NCBI GenBank assembly: GCA_051016205.1
Contig: CP136534.1
Span: 2,294,001 to 2,358,000, forward strand
DNA: 64,000 nt
Source: Acuticoccus sp051016205
Lineage (GTDB): Bacteria > Pseudomonadota > Alphaproteobacteria > Rhizobiales > Amorphaceae
Direction: 5' to 3'
Under the pieces are notes generated by a model. That model was not told the origin of the DNA. It was given only the letters and a program-made list of their open reading frames with translations, and searched no databases. A program made the position numbers and the translations under genes. Below are positions 8,798 to 17,415 of this stretch, piece after piece (within the stretch, counting starts at the first letter, position 1; each line of letters starts with the position of its first letter).

Positions 8798-9820
8798 TCA
8801 GTTGGTCGAGCGGACGGTCTCGAGTGCCGCGATCACTTCGTCGTAGAGATTAACGCCGTCGACCTCACGGTTCCACTCGGCCGCAACGCCAGCAAGGCGT
8901 TCGCGTGCGGCTTCAAGATCGGCCTCGCTCCAGGTGTGGATGGTCTGCGCATCATCGGCCTCAATGGCCGCGACCGTCTCGGCCTCTTGGCGGTCGAGGT
9001 TTTGGCCCAGCGTGCGGGTGAACCATTCCCCAGCATGCTGATCGAACGCCGCCTTGGCCTCGTCCGACAGAGCCTCATACGCGGCGCGGCGCATGGGGAA
9101 GATGACGGCGACCGAGCCGAGGTCGAGATCGAACAGGTGGTGGGACGCCGCATCGGTGATCCGGAAGTTGAACAGGTTGCCGGGTGCCATCAAGGTGCCG
9201 TCGATGAGACCGCGGCTGATGTTTTCAGCGATCTGCGGGGCGGGAATGTTGCCCACCGGCACAGCGCCGAGCGCCTGGACCATGGCGGTTTGGATGGGTC
9301 CCGCAGCACGCAGGCGAAGCCCCTCAAGATCGGCCAGCGAGGCAATCGGCGTGTTGGCGGAAATGCCGTAGGGCCCAGACACGATGATGCCGACGAGCAT
9401 CAGATCGTCAAAGTCCGACAGCAGTCCGTCGTTGTACATTTTTAGCGCGGCGAGCCCGGCTTCCACATTGCTCTCAGCCAAGAACGGCAGCTCGAAGATC
9501 GACAGCTCGGGGAACCGGCCTGGGGAGTAGGCGGTCACCACCTCGGCAATGTCGGCCACGCCATTCTCGACCATCGAGAGCTGCTGCACCGGTCCTTTGC
9601 CCAAGGTGCCGCCAGGGAAATGCTGGATGGTGAGGGCGCCGCCGGAGGCCTCCGCCACGGCTTCGGCGAACGCGGGCACGGACACCTGATTGTTGATGCT
9701 CATGGGCGAGAAGGCGCTCGCCATGCGCAGGGTCGTGTCCTGCGCGGCGGCAGGGGCGATGGCGACCGTCATCGAGACGAGCGCGCCGAGGAGAAGCTTG
9801 CGGGGATGCATGCACAACAT
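8798..9820 (-). CDS. dctP: TRAP transporter periplasmic binding protein, DctP-like (system 1)
   Basis: 340-residue solute receptor that captures the substrate in the periplasm and hands it to DctQM. It has a clear signal peptide with likely cleavage after APAAA (residue 26). Family blocks: SGGALTIQHFPGGTLGKGPV, GVADIAEVVTAYSPGRFPEL, LEGLRLRAAGPIQTAMVQAL and IDGTLMAPGNLFNFRI. The selectivity Arg of DctP proteins is probably the one in GLRLRAAG. Start ATG 9820 is preceded by AAGGA seven bases away. First gene of the operon, divergent from a HutC-type repressor whose probable operator lies 60 bp upstream. Distantly related to the second DctP at 14473. Confidence 0.93.
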   Translation of the reverse strand: MLCMHPRKLLLGALVSMTVAIAPAAAQDTTLRMASAFSPMSINNQVSVPAFAEAVAEASGGALTIQHFPGGTLGKGPVQQLSMVENGVADIAEVVTAYSPGRFPELSIFELPFLAESNVEAGLAALKMYNDGLLSDFDDLMLVGIIVSGPYGISANTPIASLADLEGLRLRAAGPIQTAMVQALGAVPVGNIPAPQIAENISRGLIDGTLMAPGNLFNFRITDAASHHLFDLDLGSVAVIFPMRRAAYEALSDEAKAAFDQHAGEWFTRTLGQNLDRQEAETVAAIEADDAQTIHTWSEADLEAARERLAGVAAEWNREVDGVNLYDEVIAALETVRSTN

Positions 9821-9878
9821 GGGCTGGTCCTTCGGTCGAGCGCAGTGGGAGTCTGCGAGAAGCGGCAGCTGGCAAAAG

Positions 9879-9890
9879 TTGTATATACGA
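9879..9890. promoter_or_regulatory. Probable GntR/HutC-type operator (GTATATAC)
   Basis: TTGTATATACGA contains the perfect palindrome GTATATAC, which fits the GT-N-TA-N-AC consensus described for HutC-subfamily GntR regulators. It lies between the divergent dctP (start 9820) and the GntR/HutC gene (start 9977), about 60 bp from dctP. The simplest reading is that the repressor controls both the transporter and itself. Confidence 0.55.
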
Positions 9891-9976
9891 GCGTCGTCTG
9901 CCTCTTATGGATTGTCAAGCAATTGCCAGGCCGCTTAGGGCATTGGCACTGGCCGCTGCCGAGGAAGTGGGAACTG

Positions 9977-10720
9977 ATGTCCGACGCCCCATCGCCGCCA
10001 TCGCTGAACCGCCGCATCAAGGGGTACTTGATGTCCCGCATTGCGACCGGGGAGCTTAAGGAAGGGTCTCGCATCCCTTCTGAGACCGAGCTTTGCTCCA
10101 TGTTCAATGCCTCGCGGATGACGGTGAGCCGGGCCGTCCGCGAATTGGCGCACACGGGTTTCGTGGTCCGTGAGCAAGGCTCGGGGACGTTCGTGGCGAA
10201 GGCCCCGCTCAATGCCACCATGATGGAGGTGCGCTCCATCCGCTCTGAGATCGAAGCGCGTGGCGGCGTTCACCGCAGTGAGGTGCTGCGTTTTGAGGCC
10301 GTCACGCTCGAGGCAATGCAGGCGGCAGCCGTCGGGGTTCCACCGGGGACGCGGATGGCGCTGCTGGAGGCGATCCATATGGACGGACTTCGCCCGATCC
10401 AGTTCGAGCGGCGGCACGTCAACACCGCCATCTCGCCGGGTTTCCTGAAGGAGGATTTCACCGACAGAGCAGCGTCCGACTTCTTGCTCGCCACCGTGCC
10501 CTTTACCGATGCACAGCACACGATTGCGGCTGTGGCTGCGGACGGACGGGCTGCAACGCTCCTTAAGGTCGATGTGGGTGCACCGTGCCTGAAACTGGTG
10601 CGGCGCACACGGCTCGGCGATGCGCTCATCACGCGGGCTGAACTCATTCACCCCGGCGCCGACTTCGAGCTTTCGGGCGAACTCCCCATCCCCGGTGTTG
10701 TGGCGGCAGTACGTCAGTGA
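9977..10720 (+). CDS. GntR-family transcriptional regulator, HutC subfamily (UTRA domain)
   Basis: 247-residue repressor. Winged helix-turn-helix at about residues 10-75 (SRIPSETELCSMFNASRMTV then REQGSGTFVA), followed by a UTRA ligand-binding domain from about 95 to 235 with the typical PPGTRMALLEAIHMDGLRPI and CLKLVRRTRLGDALITRAEL. Start ATG 9977; the frame is open further upstream but the homology begins here. Divergent from TRAP system 1 and overlapping the next gene by four bases, so probably a local sensor of the transported compound. HutC-type regulators include repressors of histidine, phosphonate and amino-sugar pathways; the ligand here is unknown. Confidence 0.88.
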   Translation: MSDAPSPPSLNRRIKGYLMSRIATGELKEGSRIPSETELCSMFNASRMTVSRAVRELAHTGFVVREQGSGTFVAKAPLNATMMEVRSIRSEIEARGGVHRSEVLRFEAVTLEAMQAAAVGVPPGTRMALLEAIHMDGLRPIQFERRHVNTAISPGFLKEDFTDRAASDFLLATVPFTDAQHTIAAVAADGRAATLLKVDVGAPCLKLVRRTRLGDALITRAELIHPGADFELSGELPIPGVVAAVRQ

Positions 10721-11526
10721 CGTTGAAAGCCAACACACGCATGTACAACCTGACGCCGGCGGTGGAGGCTGCGTGGGGCCGCCTTGTGGCTGCCGTCTCA
10801 GCGCGTGCGGACGTGCCTTTGTCGGTGCTAGACCACCCCGCGCCTCGACCGGTGGAGGACCTTTGGGCCCGGCCCGACCTCGGCCTCGTCATGATGTGCG
10901 GTTGGCCGTTCGCCCGTGCAAAGCCCCAACCGCTGGCCATCGCCGCGCCGGTCATGGCGACCCCCGAAGCTCATGACGCGCCCATCTACTGGAGCAACAT
11001 GATCGTCGATGCCGCCAGCGAGGCAAACGCGCTGGAAGATACTTTCGGCGGCACCCTCGCGTGGACGGTGGAAGGGTCGCACTCGGGATACAATGCGCCG
11101 CGCGCCCTTCTCTTGCCCCACTTTCGCGGCCGCGGTCCGCTCTTCAGGCAGACAGTGGGGCCGGTGGTGACGCCCCGAGGTGCGATCGAGGCTGTCACAT
11201 CCGGGCGCGCCACGGTCGCCCCGCTCGACGCTTATGCCCACACGCTTCTCGCCCGGTACGAGCCGGAAACGGCGAGGAAGATCCGCACCGTCGCCAAAAC
11301 GCCAGAAGCTCCCATCCCGCTCTTCGTCGCGTCTCCCGGGACCGATTCTGCCGTGGTCGCGCGTCTTGCCGACGCATTGGCCAGCCTACATGCCGACGAA
11401 GAAGGACGTGCAATGCTCGCCGATCTTTGCCTTGCACGTTTTACCCCCGTCGACCCGTCGGATTATGGCGTTGGCGAGCGCTGGCAGGCGGAGGCGGTGG
11501 CCGCCGGCTACGCAACGCTGCGCTGA
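10717..11526 (+). CDS. PhnD/SsuA-like substrate-binding domain protein without a signal peptide
   Basis: 269 residues from GTG 10717, which overlaps the TGA of the regulator (GTGA); ATG 10741 is an alternative. Resembles the periplasmic-binding fold of phosphate/phosphonate ABC receptors: DLGLVMMCGWPFARAKPQPL, AWTVEGSHSGYNAPRALLLP (the NSxSGY-type ligand loop), and GAIEAVTSGRATVAPLDAYA. There is no signal peptide or lipobox and no ABC permease or ATPase nearby, so it is probably cytoplasmic. Translational coupling to the HutC-type repressor suggests a ligand-sensing or enzymatic role. Homologues of this type are annotated only as substrate-binding proteins. Its tail overlaps the end of the opposing TPR gene by 19 bp. 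Confidence 0.75.
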   Translation: MTLKANTRMYNLTPAVEAAWGRLVAAVSARADVPLSVLDHPAPRPVEDLWARPDLGLVMMCGWPFARAKPQPLAIAAPVMATPEAHDAPIYWSNMIVDAASEANALEDTFGGTLAWTVEGSHSGYNAPRALLLPHFRGRGPLFRQTVGPVVTPRGAIEAVTSGRATVAPLDAYAHTLLARYEPETARKIRTVAKTPEAPIPLFVASPGTDSAVVARLADALASLHADEEGRAMLADLCLARFTPVDPSDYGVGERWQAEAVAAGYATLR

Positions 11527-13199
11527 GCCGCCCCCTTGCCGCGACAGTAGCAGGCTGAGGTGATGGGAACATCCGTGCGTGCCATGGCGATGGCGAGACG
11601 CTGGGCGAGGGGGCCGGCTTCGGCACTGTCGCGGCGGCGGCTCACGCACTCGTGCAGCCCGTGGAGCGCCCAGACGTTGTCGGGATGTTGGCAGCAGCGT
11701 GCGACGCCCTGATCATACCCAAGATCGGCGCGGTAGACCGCCTCCGCTTCCTCGAAATGGCCCTGTTCGGCAAGCAAAGCGCCCAGCGCATGGCGTGGAG
11801 GATGCATCCAGGCCCAAGGCTCGGTGTAGTTCAGCCCATCGTCGCGGGCAACGGCACGGCGCAACGCGTCAAACGCCGGCCCATAGTCGCCTTGGCGGTA
11901 AAGCAGCTCGCCTTGAAGCATCGCCTCGCCCACACCCAGGATGTCATCCACCGGGTTGCTGAGGAATACCATGCCCTCAGGCACGGCTGCGCGGGCAGCA
12001 TCGAACCCGCGCGCCGCTTTCTCGGCCTGCGCAATCTCTCCCCGCGCCGCATGCGCGACGCCTTTGCCGTATTGGTGGAGGGCCGCGCGGATCGGCGTTT
12101 GCTCCGGCCGCGGGGGAGGTGGGTCGGCGATGAGGTCGCCCCAGCGACCGAAGCGTACCAGAACGTGCGTGCGCATCGCCGCGTACCCATCCAGGATCGA
12201 CGCCATGAACGGGGGGCTTGAGGCCATGAGTTCGGGCGTTGCGGTCGTGAGGATGCGCTCTGCCGCCATCATAGCGGTGCGGAACTGGCCGAGGAACATT
12301 GCCGCGAACATCAGAAGGTGAAAGTCGTGACACCTTGCGGTCGTGTAGAAGTTGTCGGCGCCGGCGTAGGCCAGATACTTGTCGTCGGCGATGATCGCCC
12401 GGCGGCTTTGCTCCACCGCCCCGGCATAGTCGCCGCACAGGATGTAGATGTGCGCGGCCATGTGCTCCATGTGCCCCGCATCCGGCGCAAAGCCGCGCAG
12501 GCGGTCGGCGGCCCTCAACGCTTTTTCGGGAAAGGGTGACATCTCCAGCGCATGGATGAACATGTGGACGATGCCCGGATGGGTCGTGTCGGTGGCCTCC
12601 ACCTTGGCCATCTCCTTGTCGAGAAGCGCCATCGCCTCCTCGCCAAGGGAGGCAGGATTGGGCACACCCTCAGCCAACAGCCACAGCCGGCGGGGCGTGC
12701 AGGTGACGGCGGCCTCCGCAAACAGCGCCGCAATGTCCGCATCGTCCGGGTGTGCCTGTTGGGCAAGCCGCATGGCGTCGGTGAACGCCACGTGCCACTG
12801 GTGGAGTGTGTCGCGCCCCGGTGGCTGCCGCGATTGGTAGCGCAGGCCAATCGCCTCGATCAGCGCCCGCTCTGCCGCTGTGGCACCGTCCATGTGTGCC
12901 CGCGCCGCCTGTGCAGCGTCATGGCAAACGGGCAGCGTCTCGGCGATCTCCGCGTCGGTGAAGCGTATCCAAGGCCTGTTGTAGAAAGGGCCTCCGGCGA
13001 AAGCGATGCCCCACCAGGCCATGGCGCATGAAGGGTCGTGCTCCAGCGCTTTGCGGAAGCAGGCGATCCCTTCCTCCTGATTGTAGGCGTAGGTCCAGTT
13101 GAGGCCTCTGTCGAACCAGACCTGTGCTTCGGGCGAGCCGGTCGTGACCGTGCGTCGCCAGGGGCCGAGGTCGAACGGATAGGGCTCCGGATCGGCCAT
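11508..13199 (-). CDS. Tetratricopeptide-repeat protein of unknown function
   Basis: 563 residues rich in TPR-like helical pairs: NQEEGIACFRKALEHDPSCA at about 40-59, then YAGAVEQSRRAIIADDKYLA, YGPAFDALRRAVARDDGLNY and HFEEAEAVYRADLGYDQGVA. The N-terminal region contains WWGIAFAGGPFYNRPW, a pattern seen in a conserved family of stand-alone TPR proteins. No signal peptide or membrane segment, so cytoplasmic. It follows the cyclodeaminase-like gene with a one-base TGATG overlap, so the two are one operon. The role is probably protein-protein contact, with unknown partner. Its 3' end converges on and overlaps the PhnD-like gene by 19 bp. Confidence 0.8.
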   Translation of the reverse strand: MADPEPYPFDLGPWRRTVTTGSPEAQVWFDRGLNWTYAYNQEEGIACFRKALEHDPSCAMAWWGIAFAGGPFYNRPWIRFTDAEIAETLPVCHDAAQAARAHMDGATAAERALIEAIGLRYQSRQPPGRDTLHQWHVAFTDAMRLAQQAHPDDADIAALFAEAAVTCTPRRLWLLAEGVPNPASLGEEAMALLDKEMAKVEATDTTHPGIVHMFIHALEMSPFPEKALRAADRLRGFAPDAGHMEHMAAHIYILCGDYAGAVEQSRRAIIADDKYLAYAGADNFYTTARCHDFHLLMFAAMFLGQFRTAMMAAERILTTATPELMASSPPFMASILDGYAAMRTHVLVRFGRWGDLIADPPPPRPEQTPIRAALHQYGKGVAHAARGEIAQAEKAARGFDAARAAVPEGMVFLSNPVDDILGVGEAMLQGELLYRQGDYGPAFDALRRAVARDDGLNYTEPWAWMHPPRHALGALLAEQGHFEEAEAVYRADLGYDQGVARCCQHPDNVWALHGLHECVSRRRDSAEAGPLAQRLAIAMARTDVPITSACYCRGKGAAQRSVA

Positions 13200-14215
13200 C
13201 AGAAAAACCGCAGCCGCTGGCCGATGCCGAGCCGCTGCGCCTTCGTGAGGATCGCATGGCCGAGCGCGATATCCGACAAAGACAGGCCGCGGTGCCAGAA
13301 GAGGATGGTCTCGTCCGCGCTCTCACGGCCTGGCTTCGCGCCGGCCACGATCTCCCCCAGCTCGGCGTGAAGCGTGTCCGCCGTCAGCTTTCCCGCGTCC
13401 ACATGGGCGCGCAGTGCACCGAAGACGCCGTGCGCCTGGCCCCAGTCATCCATGACGACCTTGTCCATGATGTCGGTGAGGGAGAGCTCCACGGCCGACA
13501 TGGTGCCGTAGGGAATGACAAGCGCACCGGGCTTCACATAAGCGGTCTTGAAGTGCGGCGTCGGCTCAGACAATCGGGAGGCCTCCACCATGATGTCGGC
13601 GCTTTCAAAGCAACTCTGCCAGTCGGCCGTGACGGTGATGGGCCGGCCAAGATCTGCTTCCAGGCGCGCTGCAAAGGCTTCCCGGCTCTCGGGCCGGCGG
13701 GAGTGGACGCGCACCTCCTCAAAATCGAACAGGCCACACAGAAGGCGCACGTTCCAGTAGGCCGTGCCCCGCGCGCCCACCATCGCAAGCACCTTGGGAT
13801 CGGGCGGGGCAAGATACTTTGCACCGAGCGCCGTGATGGCGCCTGTGCGCATCTCGGTGATGCCTGTGGCGTCGATGATGGCCTTAGGCGCACCATGGTG
13901 GGGGTCGAAGAGGGTCAGGACGCCATACTCGGACGGGCGGCCGACGGTGTAGTTCGGCACGAAGTCGCCAACCACTTTGACGCCTGCGCTGTCGATGGCG
14001 CCCCCGATCCAACCGCGCAACACGTTGAAGTGGCCCTCCACCCCGGCGCGGGGCCGGATATGCGTGCGCGGTTCGATCTCCGTTTCGCCACGCCCCTGCA
14101 TGCGCAGGCTGTCCTCGATTGCCGCAAGCAGCTCCTCGTCGGTCAGTCCGACCGCCTCGATGTCGAAGCGGTTGAGAAAGTCCAGGTAGACCGGCGGCGT
14201 GGTTTTGTGCGTCAT
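13199..14215 (-). CDS. Ornithine cyclodeaminase / mu-crystallin family protein
   Basis: 338 residues. Members are NAD(P)-dependent cyclodeaminases, ketimine reductases or amino-acid dehydrogenases. Visible: substrate-side segment GVEGHFNVLRGWIGGAIDSA, then FVPNYTVGRPSEYGVLTLFD and DATGITEMRTGAITALGAKY, followed by the Rossmann nucleotide loop at VLAMVGARGTAYWN and EEVRVHSRRPESREAFAARL. The usual GxGxQA loop is GARGTA here, so the cofactor loop is atypical. The later ADIMVEASRLSEPTPHF block matches the family Ala-Thr loop only loosely. Start ATG 14215; the frame extends far upstream but without homology. First gene of a two-gene operon with the TPR protein, divergent from TRAP system 2. The enzyme probably acts on an amino acid or imine imported by one of the TRAP systems. 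Confidence 0.85.
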   Translation of the reverse strand: MTHKTTPPVYLDFLNRFDIEAVGLTDEELLAAIEDSLRMQGRGETEIEPRTHIRPRAGVEGHFNVLRGWIGGAIDSAGVKVVGDFVPNYTVGRPSEYGVLTLFDPHHGAPKAIIDATGITEMRTGAITALGAKYLAPPDPKVLAMVGARGTAYWNVRLLCGLFDFEEVRVHSRRPESREAFAARLEADLGRPITVTADWQSCFESADIMVEASRLSEPTPHFKTAYVKPGALVIPYGTMSAVELSLTDIMDKVVMDDWGQAHGVFGALRAHVDAGKLTADTLHAELGEIVAGAKPGRESADETILFWHRGLSLSDIALGHAILTKAQRLGIGQRLRFF

Positions 14216-14472
14216 TCGGCAAACCTGTTGAAGCGCAAAGCGGTTTCTGAGACGGCATAGCCGAGCCGGCGATGGCTGGCAAAGACGCGCCACCACCGCC
14301 CCCTGTGTTTGTGCGACCGGAGGCTTCGTCATTTGGAGCCGAGCGGGCTCCCGATGACGGCGGAGATTGGCGCTCGGCGCTCTCCTTTGGCACACTCCTT
14401 GCTGCGACACGATGCCGGCGCGAGCCTGCGTTCCCCGTGGGCGGCAACGGCCCAGAAAAAAGGACGACACCC

Positions 14473-15504
14473 ATGTGCCTCTCCTCCCGTATCCTCGCCG
14501 CTGCGCTGATTTCCGCCGGGGCCCTTGCCTTCTCCCTCCCCGCAAGTGCGCAGGAACACACCTTCCGCCTCCATTCCTTCGGCTCGCCCACCTCGCTGGA
14601 CCACACCGCCCACCTTGACCGCTGGGCCGAGGCGGTGGAGGCCGATTCGGACGGGCGCATTGCCATTGAAGTCTATCCCGCAATGCAGCTTGGCGGGCGC
14701 GCCTCTGACCTGGTGCAACAGATGGAAGACGGCGTCGTCGACATCATCTGGACCCTGCCAGGCTTCACCCCAGGCCGCTTTCCCGGAGCGCAGGGGCTGG
14801 AGCTGCCGTTCATGAACACCGGCACGTCCGAAACCATGAGCCCGGCGGCCATGGAGTTTATCGAGAACCACCTTCAAAAGGAGTTTGAGGGCATCAAGGT
14901 GATCTCCGTCCACGCCACGGACGGCTCACTCATCCATACCATCGACGAACCCATCGAGACGCTTGAAGACTTTGAAGGCAAGCGCTTGCGCGTCGCCGGC
15001 CGCTTCATTGGCGAGGCCGTCAAAGGGCTCGGCGCCACCCCTGTGGGGATCGCCTTTCCGGAAGTCTATGAAGCTCTATCGCGCAACCAGGTGGACGGGA
15101 TGCTGATCAACTGGGCCATCACGCAACCGATGCGGTTTTACGAGGTCACCAGCTATCACACCGACTCGCCTCTTTATCAGTCCATGTTGATGACCCTCAT
15201 GCGGCAGGACGCCTATGACAGCCTCCCCGATGACCTGAAGGCCGTCATCGACAAGCATTCGGGCATCGAATACGCGACTCGGATGGGCCAGATCTGGGAT
15301 ACCGCCACCGATCCGGCCCGCCAGACCGCCATCGACAACGGCAACACTGTCGTCACCCTTTCCGACGATGAGCGCGCTCGCTGGAAAGAGGCCGTTACCC
15401 CCGCCTATACAGCCTGGATCGAGACCATGAACGAACGCGGCTACGATGGCGAAGCCCTGTTCAAGTCCCTGCAAGAAATCACGGCGAAACACGGTCGGGA
15501 GTAG
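14473..15504 (+). CDS. dctP: TRAP transporter periplasmic binding protein, DctP-like (system 2)
   Basis: 343 residues with a signal peptide (AALISAGALAFSLPASA, cleavage near residue 26). DctP family blocks: SDGRIAIEVYPAMQLGGRAS, GVVDIIWTLPGFTPGRFPGA, FEGKRLRVAGRFIGEAVKGL with the conserved Arg region, and ALSRNQVDGMLINWAITQPM. Start ATG 14473; the frame is open back to 14272 but that part is proline-rich and outside the family, so I reject it. First gene of a dctP-dctQ-dctM-oxidoreductase operon divergent from the cyclodeaminase-like gene. Only distantly similar to the system 1 receptor, so it probably has a different ligand. Confidence 0.93.
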   Translation: MCLSSRILAAALISAGALAFSLPASAQEHTFRLHSFGSPTSLDHTAHLDRWAEAVEADSDGRIAIEVYPAMQLGGRASDLVQQMEDGVVDIIWTLPGFTPGRFPGAQGLELPFMNTGTSETMSPAAMEFIENHLQKEFEGIKVISVHATDGSLIHTIDEPIETLEDFEGKRLRVAGRFIGEAVKGLGATPVGIAFPEVYEALSRNQVDGMLINWAITQPMRFYEVTSYHTDSPLYQSMLMTLMRQDAYDSLPDDLKAVIDKHSGIEYATRMGQIWDTATDPARQTAIDNGNTVVTLSDDERARWKEAVTPAYTAWIETMNERGYDGEALFKSLQEITAKHGRE

Positions 15505-15525
15505 CGCGCAGCCGTCCGCTCTCTT

Positions 15526-16065
15526 GTGGCGGACATGACAAGCCGCGTGCGGCGTGCGCTTGAGGTTTTGAGCGCGGCCATGGCGATTGCGGGCGGTATT
15601 GTTTTATCGCTCGCGGCGATTTTCGCTGTGGGCGCCATCCTCCTCAGCGCGGCGAACAGGCCCGTGCTCGGCGACACGGAGATCATGGAGTTCGCCGCTG
15701 CCGCCGCCATTGCAAGCTTCTTGCCGTGGGCGCAGATGCGCAACGGCCACGTCAAGATCACCGTCTTTACCGATCGATTGCCCACCCCCCTCCTCATGGC
15801 CATCGACGCCATAAGCCGCGTTGCCTTTGCGCTCGTTGCCACCGTCCTTGCGTGGCGCCTTGCCGTGGGCGGGATTGACGCGTTCGGACGGACGCGCATG
15901 ACCATGTTCTTAGAGCTTCCACTTTGGGTCGGTTACCTCCTTGCCGGCATCCCAATGGCCCTTTGGGTGGTGGTTACCTGGTTTCTGGCGCTCGAGGCGA
16001 TGCTTGGTCGCGACGGGCGCCCCTCAAACCAGCCGAACAAAGGCTTTGAGGAGGTGGGTCCTTGA
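15526..16065 (+). CDS. dctQ: TRAP transporter small permease, DctQ-like (system 2)
   Basis: 179 residues from GTG 15526 (ATG 15535 would give 176). Four hydrophobic segments, with the family pattern GDTEIMEFAAAAAIASFLPW then AQMRNGHVKITVFTDRLP. It lies 21 bp after dctP, and its TGA overlaps the TTG start of dctM (TTGA). Inner-membrane partner of the large permease. Intact. Confidence 0.9.
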   Translation: MADMTSRVRRALEVLSAAMAIAGGIVLSLAAIFAVGAILLSAANRPVLGDTEIMEFAAAAAIASFLPWAQMRNGHVKITVFTDRLPTPLLMAIDAISRVAFALVATVLAWRLAVGGIDAFGRTRMTMFLELPLWVGYLLAGIPMALWVVVTWFLALEAMLGRDGRPSNQPNKGFEEVGP

Positions 16066-17375
16066 GCCCCTACGAGATCGGCATTGCGATGTTCGTGGGC
16101 GTCATCGTGCTACTGGTGCTCCGGGTCCCAGTGGCGGTGGCGATGCTGATTGCAGGCGGCGCGGGCTATGCCGCCATCACCGGTTGGTGGCCCCTTCTCA
16201 ACACGCTGAAATCCATGACCTACTCCAAGTTCGCAAGCTACACGCTTTCGATCATCCCGCTGTTCGTCTTGATGGGCGAGTTTGCGACAAGGGGTGGGCT
16301 CAACACCTCACTATACAACGCCGCGCGGAGCTGGCTTGGCCATCACCGTGGCGGCCTGGCGATGGCGACCATCGGCGGGTGCGCAGCCTTCGGGGCCTTG
16401 TGCGGCTCCTCGCTCGCCACAGCGGCGACCATGAGCCAGGTGGCAGGCCCACAAATGCGCCAGCGCGGCTACTCAGGCGCCCTGTCCACAGGCACCCTCG
16501 CCGCCGGCGGGACCCTCGGCATTCTCATCCCCCCGTCGGTCATTCTCGTCATCTATGCCATCTACACAGAGCAAAGCATTGGCGCGCTGTTCGTCGCGGC
16601 CATCGTGCCCGCCCTCCTTGCGGTGATGGGCTATGTGGCGGTGGTGGCCATTTATGCGCGCCTCTTTCCCGGTGAGGCAGCGCCGGCAGAGCGCATGGGG
16701 TTCGCCGAGCGGCTGGCCCTCACGCGCAAGGTTGCACCAGCGGCGCTCGTGTTCGTGATCGTGGTGGGAGGCATCTACGGTGGCTGGTTCTCTCCCACCG
16801 CGGCGGCAGCGGTGGGGGCGGTCACTGTAGGTATTCTCGCAGTGCTGAATGGCATGCGATGGGAAGGCTTCAAGCAGGCCGTCCTGGGGACGGCAAGCAC
16901 CACCGCGCTGGTCTTCCTCATCCTCCTTGGGGCAGAACTCTTCGGTGTGGCACTCGCGCTCTCGCGCATGCCGGCAGAGCTCTCGGCACAGGTGGCAGCG
17001 CTCGACTTGCCGCCATTGGCAGTGATTGCGGTCATCCTCCTCATCTACCTGGTGCTCGGCTGCGTCTTGGAGTCCCTTGCGATGGTGCTCCTGACCCTGC
17101 CAGTGTTCATCCCTGTGGTGCTCGGGCTCGATCTCGGCCTTTCCCCGGCGCAGACGATGATCTGGTTCGGTATCCTCGTCTTGATTGCCGTGGAGGTGGG
17201 GATGATCTCGCCCCCCTTTGGTCTGAACCTCTTCGTCATCAACGCCATGGCCAAGGATGTGCCGATGGGGCAGACCTATAGGGGCGTGATCGGCTTCTGC
17301 CTGTCCGACGTGGTGCGCCTGGTCCTCATCGTGCTGTTTCCGGGCATCGCGCTGTGGCTCACCGGGGTCGGCTGA
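16062..17375 (+). CDS. dctM: TRAP transporter large permease, DctM-like (system 2)
   Basis: 437 residues starting with TTG at 16062, overlapping the small-permease stop. Twelve or so hydrophobic segments. Family signatures: MATIGGCAAFGALCGSSLAT, GTLAAGGTLGILIPPSVILV and VEVGMISPPFGLNLFVINAM. Forms the channel with DctQ and is driven by an ion gradient. Similar in layout to the system 1 permease but clearly not a recent duplicate. Confidence 0.93.
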   Translation: MSPYEIGIAMFVGVIVLLVLRVPVAVAMLIAGGAGYAAITGWWPLLNTLKSMTYSKFASYTLSIIPLFVLMGEFATRGGLNTSLYNAARSWLGHHRGGLAMATIGGCAAFGALCGSSLATAATMSQVAGPQMRQRGYSGALSTGTLAAGGTLGILIPPSVILVIYAIYTEQSIGALFVAAIVPALLAVMGYVAVVAIYARLFPGEAAPAERMGFAERLALTRKVAPAALVFVIVVGGIYGGWFSPTAAAAVGAVTVGILAVLNGMRWEGFKQAVLGTASTTALVFLILLGAELFGVALALSRMPAELSAQVAALDLPPLAVIAVILLIYLVLGCVLESLAMVLLTLPVFIPVVLGLDLGLSPAQTMIWFGILVLIAVEVGMISPPFGLNLFVINAMAKDVPMGQTYRGVIGFCLSDVVRLVLIVLFPGIALWLTGVG

Positions 17376-17415
17376 TGACGGTGGGTGGGCTTCGCCCGAT
17401 GACGGGATACCGGAC

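Noticed and set aside
14272..14472. N-terminal extension of the second DctP protein
   Set aside because: Proline-rich and outside the family; the signal peptide begins at ATG 14473.
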